The position numbers and the translations under genes are program-made. Shown in pieces: positions 23,850 through 32,341 of a stretch of DNA of 64,000 nt. The stretch is from Pyrinomonadaceae bacterium. GTDB lineage: Bacteria > Acidobacteriota > Blastocatellia > Pyrinomonadales > Pyrinomonadaceae. Each line of letters starts with the position of its first letter. Position 1 is the first letter of the stretch. The stretch covers positions 58,403 through 122,402 of the forward strand of contig JAJQRF010000014.1 of NCBI GenBank assembly GCA_021228405.1. The letters run 5' to 3'. A model generated the notes under the pieces. The model searched no databases. It saw only the letters and a list, made by a program, of their open reading frames with translations, and was not told the origin of the DNA.

Positions 23850-26039
23850 TCAATTTAAAAACTCTTGCGGTTTGTCGTCGATCTGAACGGGCGCGTCGAA
23901 GGCGGGCGTTTCTTCTTCCAAGCTCCAGACTTCAAACAAAACGGGCGGGCATTCCATCACGAAACGCGACGGTTTTTGCAGGACGGTTTGGCGCGAGTAA
24001 TCGACCATCATCAGCGGATAAGTGAGATAAAGTTCGTCTTTGGCGCGGGTCAGGGCAACATACCAAAGGCGGCGTTCTTCTTCTTCCGAATCGATCTCCT
24101 TTAAACTGCGGGGCGAAGGGAATTTGCCTTCCGCCGTCCAGATCATAAAGACGGCTTTCCACTCCGAGCCTTTCGCCTGATGCACGGATGTTAAAGTTAA
24201 AAGTTCGTCTTCTTCGCCGCCCTGGATCACGTCTTCGCCGGCAATGCCTGTCGGTTCTTTGAATCGTTCGGTCGAAAGCAAGGCTAATTCGCTCAGAAAA
24301 CTCTCGGTCGAATCGTATTTTGAAGCGTATAAAACCAACTGGCGCAAATCTTCCAGCCGCGCTTCGGCGTTCTCGAAGGTTTCCTGCAAATGCTGTTCGT
24401 AACCGTTCGTTAAGATCAACTCGATCTGTTTGGCGGGATTATTGCGGTTTTCGTCGGTCGTGAGAAGTTCGAGAAGTTTTACGAATTCCTGCCACGATTG
24501 TTTTTGGCGAAGTTTCGGCGAAATATGTATTTGCGTAGCAGAAGCCCGCGCGTGAGCAAGGGCGGGGTTCGGACGTTCAAAAACTTCCAAATCGGTAATC
24601 GGCTCATTTCCGCCCTTGCTCACGCGCGGGCTTCCGCTTTCTTCGGCAGTCGCTTTAAGTAATGCGAATGGGTTTTCGGCGTAGGCAATGCTTTCATATA
24701 TCCGATTTGCCGTTGCGTTTCCGACCGACGGGATCATTTTCAGAATCCGTTTCCACGCCAGTTCGTCGCGCGGATTGACGATGATTCTTAAATAGGAGAT
24801 CACGTCCTTTAAATGGGCTTGCTCGAAAAATCTCACGCCCGATTGAACACGATACGGAATGTTTCGGCGCGTGAGTTCCAACTGCAATTCCAGACTGTGA
24901 TAATGCGAACGATACAAAACCGCGATGTCTTCGAGCGATACGCCTTCGTCGCGGAGTTCGAGAATTCTCGACGCGATGAACGCCGATTGCTGTTCGACGT
25001 TCGAGCAGGGAATCAAAGCGGGTTTGAATTCGCGCGATTTCTTGACGGCTTGCAGAATTTTCGGAAACTGTCGGCGGTTGTTGGCGATCGACACGTTGGC
25101 GAGTCCGAGTATTTCGGGCGTTGAACGGTAATTCGTTTCGAGCTTGTAAACTTCGGCTTCGGGATAACGGTTCGGAAATTCGTAGATGTTCGTAAACTCC
25201 GCGCCGCGCCACGCGAAAATACTCTGCGCGTCGTCGCCGACGACCATCACGTTGCGGTGTTTGACGGCGAGCAGGTCGATGATTTCGGCTTGTAATTTGT
25301 TCGTGTCCTGATATTCGTCAACCAGAATATGCTGAAACTGTTCGGTGTAAACGTCGGCGATTTCGGGCTTTTCGATCAAAAGACGTTTCCAATTCAGTAA
25401 AAGATCGTCGTAATCCATTACGTTTCGTTCGCGCTTCCGCTCTTGAAAAAGCAGATCGACGCGGCGGATTTGCTGTGAAAGCATCTCGAAATACGGATAT
25501 TTTTTGATAATGACATCTTCGATCGGTTGATCGGTGTTATTGGCGTAACTGATGATGTCCTGAATGACTTCGGCTTTCGGGAAACGTTTCGCCCTGGTGT
25601 CGATTCCGGCTTCATCGATGCAGACATTGATAAATTCCTTCGCGTCTTCCGAATCGAGAATCGAATAATTTGACGAATAACCGATGGAAACGGCGTGTTT
25701 GCGCAGAATAAGATTGGCAATGCGGTGAAACGTTCCGCCCCAGATGCGGTGAACATTCTGCGAACCCGTCAGATTTTCGACGCGTTTCAGCATTTCCCGC
25801 GCCGCCCGGTTCGTAAACGTCGCCAACAAAATCCTCTGCGGCGAAACGCCTTGTTCGATCAGATAAGCGACGCGGTAAGTGATCGTGCGGGTTTTTCCCG
25901 TTCCCGCGCCCGCGACGACCAAACTCGCCTGTGGTTTTGCCGTCACAACGCGAAATTGTTCGGCGTTCAGCTCCTCACGATAACGGGTGAGCTTTTCGGG
26001 CAGAGAGCCTTGATCGCGTTTGATGACGTATTTTTTCAT
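23850..26039 (-). CDS. UvrD/PcrA-type superfamily 1 DNA helicase with an in-frame palindromic insertion
   Basis: 729 residues. SF1A motifs in order: Q-motif LNAEQFRVV, Walker A GAGTGKT (44-50), ATFTNRAAREM, DYDDLL, Walker B ILVDEYQDTN, VGDDAQSIFAWRGA, LETNYRST, LTSVHQAKGSEW, and RRLWYVALTRAKDELYL. Used in DNA repair and replication restart. Between domains 1B/2B and 2A, residues of about 467-502 (GSPRVSKGGNEP ... NPALAHARASAT) are encoded by a REP-like palindrome (24536-24645) without breaking the frame. The protein is somewhat shorter than UvrD, mainly at the C-terminus. Confidence 0.93.
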   Translation of the reverse strand: MKKYVIKRDQGSLPEKLTRYREELNAEQFRVVTAKPQASLVVAGAGTGKTRTITYRVAYLIEQGVSPQRILLATFTNRAAREMLKRVENLTGSQNVHRIWGGTFHRIANLILRKHAVSIGYSSNYSILDSEDAKEFINVCIDEAGIDTRAKRFPKAEVIQDIISYANNTDQPIEDVIIKKYPYFEMLSQQIRRVDLLFQERKRERNVMDYDDLLLNWKRLLIEKPEIADVYTEQFQHILVDEYQDTNKLQAEIIDLLAVKHRNVMVVGDDAQSIFAWRGAEFTNIYEFPNRYPEAEVYKLETNYRSTPEILGLANVSIANNRRQFPKILQAVKKSREFKPALIPCSNVEQQSAFIASRILELRDEGVSLEDIAVLYRSHYHSLELQLELTRRNIPYRVQSGVRFFEQAHLKDVISYLRIIVNPRDELAWKRILKMIPSVGNATANRIYESIAYAENPFALLKATAEESGSPRVSKGGNEPITDLEVFERPNPALAHARASATQIHISPKLRQKQSWQEFVKLLELLTTDENRNNPAKQIELILTNGYEQHLQETFENAEARLEDLRQLVLYASKYDSTESFLSELALLSTERFKEPTGIAGEDVIQGGEEDELLTLTSVHQAKGSEWKAVFMIWTAEGKFPSPRSLKEIDSEEEERRLWYVALTRAKDELYLTYPLMMVDYSRQTVLQKPSRFVMECPPVLFEVWSLEEETPAFDAPVQIDDKPQEFLN
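24536..24645. repeat. Palindromic element GCAGAAGCCCGCGCGTGAGC inside the helicase gene
   Basis: GCAGAAGCCCGCGCGTGAGC (starting about 24538) with AAGGGCGG, and its inverse CCGCCCTTGCTCACGCGCGG (24616-24635), flank a 50-bp core. The open frame is kept through both arms. A single arm recurs at 40132-40163. Confidence 0.88.
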
Positions 26040-26054
26040 CGGTGAAACGATAGC

Positions 26055-26076
26055 TTACCACAGATGAACGCGGATA
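26055..26076. repeat. ACCACAGATGAACGCGGAT repeat
   Basis: A 20-bp match to a motif frequently seen between genes in many bacterial phyla (ACCACAGATGAACGCGGAT followed by AAA). Only one copy is seen here, upstream of the helicase gene. Confidence 0.45.
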
Positions 26077-26102
26077 AAAATTCTCTGCCCCGATGCGCGC
26101 AA

Positions 26103-26555
26103 TTATTTACTTTCCGTTGCCGGAAGCTCTTTGTTTTCTTTTGTCCAGAGCACGGCAAGGCGTTTTCTCGATTCGAGTTTGGCTTCAAAATTCGGAGCTT
26201 TTTGCGCCAGCGTTTCGAGATTTATCAAAAATTCGGGTTCGTGAAAAAGTTCGCGGATTTCGGCTAAGAACGGTTGGATTTTGGCGTAAACGAAAATATG
26301 TTCGGTGCCCGAATCGAAAAACATTTTTTCGTCGATTCCACCGTTCAGCACGAACGATGAAGCCATATCCCAATATGAAGTTATCATCCGAAAATTTGCG
26401 CTGGCGCGTTCGCCGCCGCGAAAAAGCGCAACAATGTCCATTGCGGATTTCGGCGCAAATTCCGAAAAATACCATTTTCGCGATTCACGCATCGCGGCAT
26501 CGCGGCGCAGTTCGTAAAGTTTCAGAATAGCCATCACGTCATTGTGTTTTTCCAT
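26103..26555 (-). CDS. Unknown small helical protein
   Basis: 150 residues, with AGGAGAAAAATA before the ATG. I do not recognise a family. Most of the length is predicted helix, with a cluster of aromatic residues (MITSYWDMASSFVLNGG, MFFDSGTEHIFVYAKIQPFL). No signal peptide or membrane segment. It lies alone between a palindromic element (26575-26640) and the helicase gene. Confidence 0.72.
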   Translation of the reverse strand: MEKHNDVMAILKLYELRRDAAMRESRKWYFSEFAPKSAMDIVALFRGGERASANFRMITSYWDMASSFVLNGGIDEKMFFDSGTEHIFVYAKIQPFLAEIRELFHEPEFLINLETLAQKAPNFEAKLESRKRLAVLWTKENKELPATESK

Positions 26556-26574
26556 TATTTTTCTCCTGTTTTTC

Positions 26575-26640
26575 GTTCAGAGTCCAAACTTCAGTTTGCC
26601 GTCGGTTAGCTGAAAACGCGATGAAGCGTGAACTCTGAAC
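26575..26640. repeat. Palindromic element, GTTCAGAGTCC family
   Basis: GTTCAGAGTCCAAACTTCAG (26575) and TGAAGCGTGAACTCTGAAC (to 26640) are the diverged ends of a copy of the 17099-17177 family. Confidence 0.65.
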
Positions 26641-26650
26641 GAATGTTTGA

Positions 26651-27325
26651 TTATTTACTGAATTCGAGTTTTGCGATCAGTTCCTTGAAATCACTTTCCT
26701 TATAATATTTGCAAAATTGCAGATTTTTTTCGGCTTCTGCCGATTTGCCGACGGCAAGTTTAAATTGTTTTTCGGCAGTTTCAAAATCGTGCCGGAGTGC
26801 GGAGATCACGCCGAGATTGTTGTGCGCGTCCGCCGCCGCGATGCTGTCGAATTTTATCGCATTCTGAAAGGCAATCTCCGCCGCGTCGAAATTTTCCTGT
26901 TTCAAATAGACAAAAGCGAGGTCGAACCACGTTTCGCCGTTTTTGCGGTTGATCTCCAATGACTTTACAAAAGCCTTTTCCGCTTCGCTGAAATTTTTCA
27001 GTTCAAAATGCGCCATTCCAAGCGCGTAAAACGCTCTTTCGTAATGCGGATTCAGCAAAACGGCGCGTTCGTATTCCGCGACCGCTTTCAAGGGATTTTT
27101 TGATTGATACAAACAAACGCCGATGTTGAAATGGATTTTCGCCCGAAATTCCTTCGGTTCGTTTTGCGAGATTCCCGCCAGTTTTCGATAGATCGGCAAA
27201 GCCTTTTCAAAATCCTTCGCGTTCGCCTTTGCGGTCGCTTCGTCGAAAGTTTGTTTGATCTCCGAAGTTTGCGCGGAAGCCGAAATTGTCAGAAAAACGA
27301 TAAAGATAAAAGATAAAATTCGCAT
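26651..27325 (-). CDS. Secreted tetratricopeptide-repeat protein
   Basis: 224 residues. Signal peptide MRILSFIFIVFLTISASAQ, then about five TPR units: KDFEKALPIYRKLAG, AKIHFNIGVCLYQSKNPLKAVAEYERAVLLNP, ERAFYALGMAHFELKNFSEAEKAFVKSLEIN, ETWFDLAFVYLKQENFDAAEIAFQNAIKF, ADAHNNLGVISALRHDFETAEKQFKLAV. TPR proteins hold complexes together; the partner is unknown. It is monocistronic, with palindromic DNA on both sides. Confidence 0.9.
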   Translation of the reverse strand: MRILSFIFIVFLTISASAQTSEIKQTFDEATAKANAKDFEKALPIYRKLAGISQNEPKEFRAKIHFNIGVCLYQSKNPLKAVAEYERAVLLNPHYERAFYALGMAHFELKNFSEAEKAFVKSLEINRKNGETWFDLAFVYLKQENFDAAEIAFQNAIKFDSIAAADAHNNLGVISALRHDFETAEKQFKLAVGKSAEAEKNLQFCKYYKESDFKELIAKLEFSK

Positions 27326-27436
27326 AAATTAAAAACTCCTTTTAGACATTTTTCCCAAGTCTGAAAGGAGTTTAATAAAAAATGCGAAGCAAAATCTTTC
27401 TTGCGTTTGCGGTTTATGTTCTGAAATTGCTCAAAG

Positions 27437-27540
27437 AAGATTTTGCCTGCGAAATACACGAAAAGCACGAAAATAAAACAAAATTCATCTTATTATTTTT
27501 CTCTTTTTTCGTTTCTTTCGTGTATTTCATGGGCTAATTT
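27437..27540. repeat. Palindromic element GCCTGCGAAATACACGAAAA
   Basis: The left arm TTTTGCCTGCGAAATACACG (27440) and right arm TTCTTTCGTGTATTTCATGG (27514-27533) are inverted copies around an AT-rich core; same family as 15775-15922 and 43957-44098. Confidence 0.8.
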
Positions 27541-27541
27541 C

Positions 27542-28411
27542 TTATGCAAGTTTTAATTCGCGCCACGTTTTCGGTGTGTATTTCGTCAGTTTGCGGAAGA
27601 TCGTCGTGAAATGGCTCTGGTTTTTAAATCCCGTTTGCAGACTTATTTCGACGATCGGCAGATTTTCTCTGGCGAGCAATTCTTTGGCGCGTTCGATGCG
27701 TCTTTCCATCAGATATTGTTGCGGAGTTTTTCCCGTCGATTTGCGGAAGGCGCGGGCGAAATGAAATTGGCTGAGTTCGGCGATCTCGGCGATTTCCGCC
27801 AGACTCAAATCTTCTTCGAGTTTGGCATTGATAAATTCCTGCACGCGGCGCAGTTTATAGCCCGAAAGCCCGCCGTTCGTATTTTCATGAACAAAATTGG
27901 CATTGGAATAATTTCGCAAAAGATGCAGTGTCAAAGTTTGCACGAGCGAATCGGCATAAAGTCTGCCCGCCGAATTTTCGGGATTCGATTCATTTAACAG
28001 CGCAAGCCCAAGTTGCTGAATGAGCGGGTCTTGATTTTTATAAACTTCCTTAAACTCGAAATCCGCGCTGAAACGATTTTCAACCGCCGTTTTTTTGACA
28101 AAATCGGGTGCGAGCAATATTCCCATATTGTCTAAAGGCGCATTCCAGATCGCGCCGACGGGCTGACCCGCAGGCGTGATGCAGATATTTCCCGCGCCCG
28201 CTTTGGTGCAGACGCGTTTTCCCGTCGAAGAACTTTTCGTCGTGATGAGCGAACCCGAGATCGTCACGTTTATCTCGTGTAAAGCCGCTTCATGTTCAAG
28301 CATTTCGCCCGCCAAAACCTTCGCGCGATGAACTCTCGCGCCGTTCAATTCGGTATGCTGGCGAAATAAATAATTGTTCGTATTTATCTTGGATTTCCAT
28401 TCGATCTGCAT
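27542..28411 (-). CDS. AraC-family transcriptional regulator
   Basis: 289 residues. The C-terminal 100 residues carry the double helix-turn-helix: LSLAEIAEIAELSQFHFARAFRKSTGKTPQQYLMERRIERAKELL and the second helix pair IVEISLQTGFKNQSHFTTIFRKLTKYTPKTWR. The N-terminal part looks like the ligand-binding domain of the family, although short. It is divergent from the metal locus at 28525, with 113 bp between, making it the obvious candidate to regulate that locus, itself, or both; direct repeats in the gap may be operators. Confidence 0.9.
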   Translation of the reverse strand: MQIEWKSKINTNNYLFRQHTELNGARVHRAKVLAGEMLEHEAALHEINVTISGSLITTKSSSTGKRVCTKAGAGNICITPAGQPVGAIWNAPLDNMGILLAPDFVKKTAVENRFSADFEFKEVYKNQDPLIQQLGLALLNESNPENSAGRLYADSLVQTLTLHLLRNYSNANFVHENTNGGLSGYKLRRVQEFINAKLEEDLSLAEIAEIAELSQFHFARAFRKSTGKTPQQYLMERRIERAKELLARENLPIVEISLQTGFKNQSHFTTIFRKLTKYTPKTWRELKLA

Positions 28412-28468
28412 GAAAGTTATTTTTAGTCCGTCTGCATCAAAAAAGCAAGTATCGAATTCAAGGATTGA

Positions 28469-28514
28469 GATTTTCAGCCGATAAACTTATGATTGATAAA
28501 AGCTGATTTTCAGC
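28469..28514. promoter_or_regulatory. Direct repeats between the AraC gene and the metal locus
   Basis: GATTTTCAGC occurs at 28469-28478 and 28505-28514, 36 bp apart. AraC-type proteins often bind direct repeats, so these are candidate sites. No experimental support. Confidence 0.35.
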
Positions 28515-28524
28515 AAAATAAATA

Positions 28525-28944
28525 ATGAAAAGCGAAAAAATAAAACAATTTTCAGTTTCGATTTTGGTTGTGCTGTCGCTTTTCGTGTCTTCGATTTCGG
28601 CTTGTTACTGCGCGCATCACGCGGAAAAAGCCGAATTGGAAACGCCTTCGTGTCACGGCAAAACGCACGAAGCCGAAAAACAAGATGATGCGGCACAAAC
28701 AAACGATGCCGATTCTTTCAACGTTTCGTGTGAATGTTCGACGGAAGCCGCGCCGAAGGTTTTTGCCAAATCGGAAAACGTCAAAATCGAAAAGCAAACG
28801 GCAAAACTTGCTGATTCGATAAATTTTGAGATCAAAGAAGTTTTGCAGAAAAACTCGGTTGCGAAAATCGAATTTTCAAAGCCTCTTTATCTCTCGGATT
28901 CGTTCTACAATCTAAAATCTCCGCGCGCTCCGCCAACCGTTTAA
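28525..28944 (+). CDS. Small secreted Cys-rich protein of the metal locus
   Basis: 139 residues. Signal peptide (to about residue 26), then CYCAHHAEK, SCHGKTHEAE and VSCECS motifs rich in Cys and His that could bind copper or another soft metal. The rest is Lys/Glu-rich, and the C-terminal KSPRAPPTV resembles ends seen in small unnamed proteins beside metal efflux genes. I cannot name a family. It is followed after 130 bp by the cupredoxin-barrel gene, probably in the same transcript. Confidence 0.68.
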   Translation: MKSEKIKQFSVSILVVLSLFVSSISACYCAHHAEKAELETPSCHGKTHEAEKQDDAAQTNDADSFNVSCECSTEAAPKVFAKSENVKIEKQTAKLADSINFEIKEVLQKNSVAKIEFSKPLYLSDSFYNLKSPRAPPTV

Positions 28945-28971
28945 ACCCAAAAAAATAAACGCAAAATCAGC

Positions 28972-29058
28972 CGTTCGGTTTGCCTAAAACCGAACGATTT
29001 CGACTGTGTTTTCCGACACGGTCAAGGGAAGTTTTTACAGATCGAAAAAAATGATCTG
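28972..29058. promoter_or_regulatory. Three consecutive hairpins in the metal-locus intergenic RNA
   Basis: CGTTCGGTTT/AAAACCGAACG (28972-28996), GACTGTG/CACGGTC (29002-29023) and CAGATC/GATCTG (29038-29058) follow each other just before the ribosome site TTGGAG of the next gene. They could set relative expression or form a switch. Confidence 0.45.
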
Positions 29059-29074
29059 TGTTGGAGATTTTTAA

Positions 29075-31030
29075 ATGAAAAAAGTTATTTTATCAGTATT
29101 TTTCGTGCTTTTGTTGAGCGCAGACTTGTTCGCACACGAAGCCTTCACGCTTGTTTCGAGCGAAAGTAAGACGGTTAAAGAAACGGAAATTGCGAATTTG
29201 GAAAAATCGCAAACGGTTGGGAAAAAAGAAAATTCAAATCTTATTTTTACGGAAAAGGAAATCCGTCTTGTCGTTTTGACCGGACCTGAAGACGATATGC
29301 TTTCATACCGCGTTCAAGGCGTGCGAAATCCGAATTTTGTCGTGCCGTCGGGGGCAACTTTAAAGATTTTGTTTGTAAATTCCGATGCCGATATGCGTCA
29401 CGATATTCGTTTCGGACATATTGCGGGAGAATTCGGAATCGCACCTGAAATTGCCGAAACTGCGGGAACGCAAAAGCTTACGGCAAAATCCGAAGACGGA
29501 GTTTTTCAAGCAGAAGAAATCGTCGTCAAAGGTTCGGAAAACGGCACATATAAATATTTTTGCTCGGTGCGCGGTCACGCCAAAGGCGGAATGTGGGGAA
29601 ACATTTTGGTCGGAACTACTTCGACTGAAAATCTGCAAACTGCGCCGAAAATGAAACACATCCATTCGGACAACGAGGAAGAAGAACACGATCACAGTAA
29701 AAAGAAGGAAAGCGGAAATAATGAAAAAAAGCCTAAAGATAATGGCGAAATGAAAGAAATGCAAGGTATGAAAGGAATGGATCATTCAAAAATGGATCAT
29801 TCCGATCAAGCCGATCATCAGATGAGATCGACGGTAAATCTCGCCGATCCGATGTCGCGTGCCGGTTCGGGAACTTCGTGGCTGCCCGATTCTTCGCCCG
29901 TTTATGCGTATATGAAAATGTTCAAGGACGGCGGAATGTTTATGGCACACGGAACGGCTTTTTTGCGTTATACGAGCATCGGTTCGACGCGTGATGTTTC
30001 GGTCGCGGGAAAGGGAAGCCGCCAAAGATTCGATGCGCCGTCGATGTTTATGTTGATGTATTCAAAGCCATTAACGAAAAAATCGCAGATCGGTTTTCGG
30101 GCAATGGTCAGTGCCGATCCGCTCATTGAACGCGGCTACGGTTATCCGCTTTTATATCAATCGGGCGAGCTTTACCGAGGCGAGCCGATTCATGACCGTC
30201 AGCATCCGCACGATCTTTTCAGCGAACTTTCCGTTTCATATTCGTATAAATTCGACGAGAAAAATTCGATGTTTTTCTACGCCGGACTGCCGGGCGAGCC
30301 TGCGCTCGGTCCGCCTGCTTTTATGCACAGACTTTCGGCGATGGACAGCCCTGACGCGCCGATTTCGCATCATTGGCAAGACGCAACGCATATCACTTGG
30401 GGCGTTGTCACGGCGGGATTTCAGCATAAAAACTTAAAATTTGAAGCAAGTGCGTTCAAAGGAGCGGAACCGAACGAAAACCGTTGGGATTTCGATAAAC
30501 CGAAACTCGATTCTTTCAGCGGTCGGCTTTCCTGGAATCCGAACAAAAATTGGGCTTTTCAAATTTCACACGGATATTTGAAAAATCCGGAACCTGCCGA
30601 ACCCGAAATAAAAATTCTGCGCCGCACGACAGCTTCGGCGATTTTTAACAAAAAGTTTGCCGACGACCGAAATTTTTCGAGCAGTTTCATTTGGGGACAA
30701 AATTATGCGGAACGCGAATATACGAATTCGTTTTTGTTTGAATCGAATTATCAGTTTCAAAAAAATTTGATCTTCGGCAGACTTGAGCGCGTCCAAAAAA
30801 GCGGTCACGAACTCGTTTTAGACGAAACGGACGAACACGGAATCTACAATGTCGGCGCGTATTCGCTCGGATACGTGCGCGATATTGTGCGCGATAAAGG
30901 CATTGATCTCGGCATCGGCGGACAGGCGACGCTTTATCAAAATCCGTCGTCGCTCATTCCGTATTACGGCGGCACGAATCACGGCGGATTTCAATTCTTT
31001 TTGCGTTTTCGTCCGAGCTTGATGAAGTAA
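29075..31030 (+). CDS. Cupredoxin domain fused to a Met/His-rich linker and outer-membrane beta-barrel
   Basis: 651 residues. Signal peptide (1-20); a cupredoxin domain (about 60-185) with Cu-ligand pattern His in DMRHDIRFGH and C-S-V-R-G-H-A-K-G-G-M; a charged linker rich in His, Met and Asp (about 195-245, including MKEMQGMKGMDHSKMDHSD); then about 400 residues of alternating strands ending in a terminal phenylalanine-rich strand (FQFFLRFRPSLMK), as in outer-membrane barrels. The DPMSRAGSGTSWLPDSSPVY segment opens the barrel part. The most likely role is copper binding and handling at the outer membrane. The three parts are separate proteins in many bacteria; the fusion is unusual. Confidence 0.8.
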   Translation: MKKVILSVFFVLLLSADLFAHEAFTLVSSESKTVKETEIANLEKSQTVGKKENSNLIFTEKEIRLVVLTGPEDDMLSYRVQGVRNPNFVVPSGATLKILFVNSDADMRHDIRFGHIAGEFGIAPEIAETAGTQKLTAKSEDGVFQAEEIVVKGSENGTYKYFCSVRGHAKGGMWGNILVGTTSTENLQTAPKMKHIHSDNEEEEHDHSKKKESGNNEKKPKDNGEMKEMQGMKGMDHSKMDHSDQADHQMRSTVNLADPMSRAGSGTSWLPDSSPVYAYMKMFKDGGMFMAHGTAFLRYTSIGSTRDVSVAGKGSRQRFDAPSMFMLMYSKPLTKKSQIGFRAMVSADPLIERGYGYPLLYQSGELYRGEPIHDRQHPHDLFSELSVSYSYKFDEKNSMFFYAGLPGEPALGPPAFMHRLSAMDSPDAPISHHWQDATHITWGVVTAGFQHKNLKFEASAFKGAEPNENRWDFDKPKLDSFSGRLSWNPNKNWAFQISHGYLKNPEPAEPEIKILRRTTASAIFNKKFADDRNFSSSFIWGQNYAEREYTNSFLFESNYQFQKNLIFGRLERVQKSGHELVLDETDEHGIYNVGAYSLGYVRDIVRDKGIDLGIGGQATLYQNPSSLIPYYGGTNHGGFQFFLRFRPSLMK

Positions 31031-31157
31031 GTTTTATATGGTGAGCGGTCGAAGAAAATTAAATTCCGATTTTTTTCTACCGCTTATCTTTTTGGAAAGC
31101 CGTTTGTTATAATCTTAAGTAAAGTTTTTATAAAAATAATTGGAGAATAGATAAAAT

Positions 31158-31463
31158 ATGAAATTTCCCGGTGGTTTCGATATGAATTCGATGATGAAAC
31201 AAGCCCAGAAAATGCAGGAAGAAATGGGCAAACAGATGAAAACGACGGTCGTTGACGCATCCGCCGGCGGCGGTGCCGTTTCGGTCAAGATGCGCGGCGA
31301 TTTTGAAGTTTTGGAACTGACCATTTCGCCCGATCTCGTCAAGGACGGCGACGTTGAAATGATTCAGGATTTAACGATGGCGGCACTCGGCGAAGCGCGC
31401 CGCAAGGTCGAAGAAAAACTCAAAGGACAGCTCGGCGGAATGCTTCCTCCGGGACTTATGTAA
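31158..31463 (+). CDS. YbaB/EbfC nucleoid-associated protein
   Basis: 101 residues, the usual family length. Recognised by the N-terminal MNSMMKQAQKMQEEM helix, the strand set VVDASAGGGAVSVKMRGDFEVLELTISPDLV, and the final helix AALGEARRKVEEKLKGQLGGM. It binds DNA as a dimer and coats the nucleoid; ybaB commonly precedes recR, as here. GGAGAA lies before the ATG. dnaX, often the third member, is not adjacent. Confidence 0.93.
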   Translation: MKFPGGFDMNSMMKQAQKMQEEMGKQMKTTVVDASAGGGAVSVKMRGDFEVLELTISPDLVKDGDVEMIQDLTMAALGEARRKVEEKLKGQLGGMLPPGLM

Positions 31464-31465
31464 AT

Positions 31466-31575
31466 TAAATTTTGGATTTTGGATTTTAGATTTTAGATTA
31501 TTCGGAATCTTTTAGACAAGCATTATTTGAAGTGATTTAAGGCTTCAATCCAAAATCCAAAATCCAAAATCCAAA
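31466..31575. repeat. Inverted pair of ATCCAAA tandem repeats ending at the recR start codon
   Basis: TTTTGGATTTTGGATTTTAG (31466 onward) and ATCCAAAATCCAAAATCCAA (31552-31574) are inverted. The final AAAATCCAAA is directly followed by the recR ATG, so no Shine-Dalgarno sequence is present. Confidence 0.88.
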
Positions 31576-32190
31576 ATGTTAGAATACTCAGAACCCGTCG
31601 CTAAATTGATCGACGAATTCAAACGTTTGCCCGGAATCGGGCACAAATCCGCGCAAAGATTGGCTTTTTACATCTTACGCCGACCCGAAGCCGAGGTCGA
31701 AAAGTTTGTCGAGGCTTTGCACGAAGTCAAAGAAAAGATCGTTTTCTGTTCGGTCTGCAACAATCTGACCGACGTAAATCCGTGTATGTATTGTTCTTCG
31801 CCGACACGCGACCGTGCGCAGATTTGTATCATCGAAGAACCGTATAACCTCGTTGCCATCGAAAAAACGCGGAGTTATAAAGGTTTGTATCACATTCTGC
31901 ACGGGAGCCTTTCGCCGATTCGCGGTGTCGGTCCCGACGAATTGATGCTTGCCAATCTTTTTCCGCGTCTGATGCCCGACAACAACGACGGCGTTGAAGT
32001 GCGCGAAGTCATCATCGCCACAAATCCGACGACCGAAGGCGAAGCGACGGCAAATTATATCGCGCGTTTGCTTAAACCTCTGGGCGTTCGCGTGACGCGA
32101 ATCGCAATGGGAATGCCGGTCGGCAGTGATCTCGAATTCGTGGACGAAGTGACAATGGACAAGGCGATGGCAAACCGTCACGAAATGTAA
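31576..32190 (+). CDS. recR: Recombination mediator RecR
   Basis: 204 residues. With RecO and RecF it loads RecA onto gapped DNA. Visible are the helix-hairpin-helix [17 protein letters not shown], the C4 zinc finger [16 protein letters not shown], the Toprim domain [14 protein letters not shown] to [20 protein letters not shown], and the Walker-like C-terminal [25 protein letters not shown]. The start agrees with known RecR N-termini ([20 protein letters not shown]), although a repeat sits where the ribosome site should be. A terminator hairpin follows. Confidence 0.97.
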   Translation: MLEYSEPVAKLIDEFKRLPGIGHKSAQRLAFYILRRPEAEVEKFVEALHEVKEKIVFCSVCNNLTDVNPCMYCSSPTRDRAQICIIEEPYNLVAIEKTRSYKGLYHILHGSLSPIRGVGPDELMLANLFPRLMPDNNDGVEVREVIIATNPTTEGEATANYIARLLKPLGVRVTRIAMGMPVGSDLEFVDEVTMDKAMANRHEM

Positions 32191-32216
32191 AAAATACGAA
32201 CAATTTTTTATAAGAA

Positions 32217-32256
32217 AAAGCCTGAACGATCGACGTAAAAACCGTTCGGGCTTTTT
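32217..32256. terminator. Terminator after recR
   Basis: AAGCCTGAACG pairs with CGTTCGGGCTT, followed by TTTTT. Confidence 0.85.
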
Positions 32257-32341
32257 GATGCTGAAATTATCAAACATATCATCCTTCCGATTTCAATTTA
32301 ATTGATTGACAATCGGACAAACTCCTTATTTACTGTTATCT

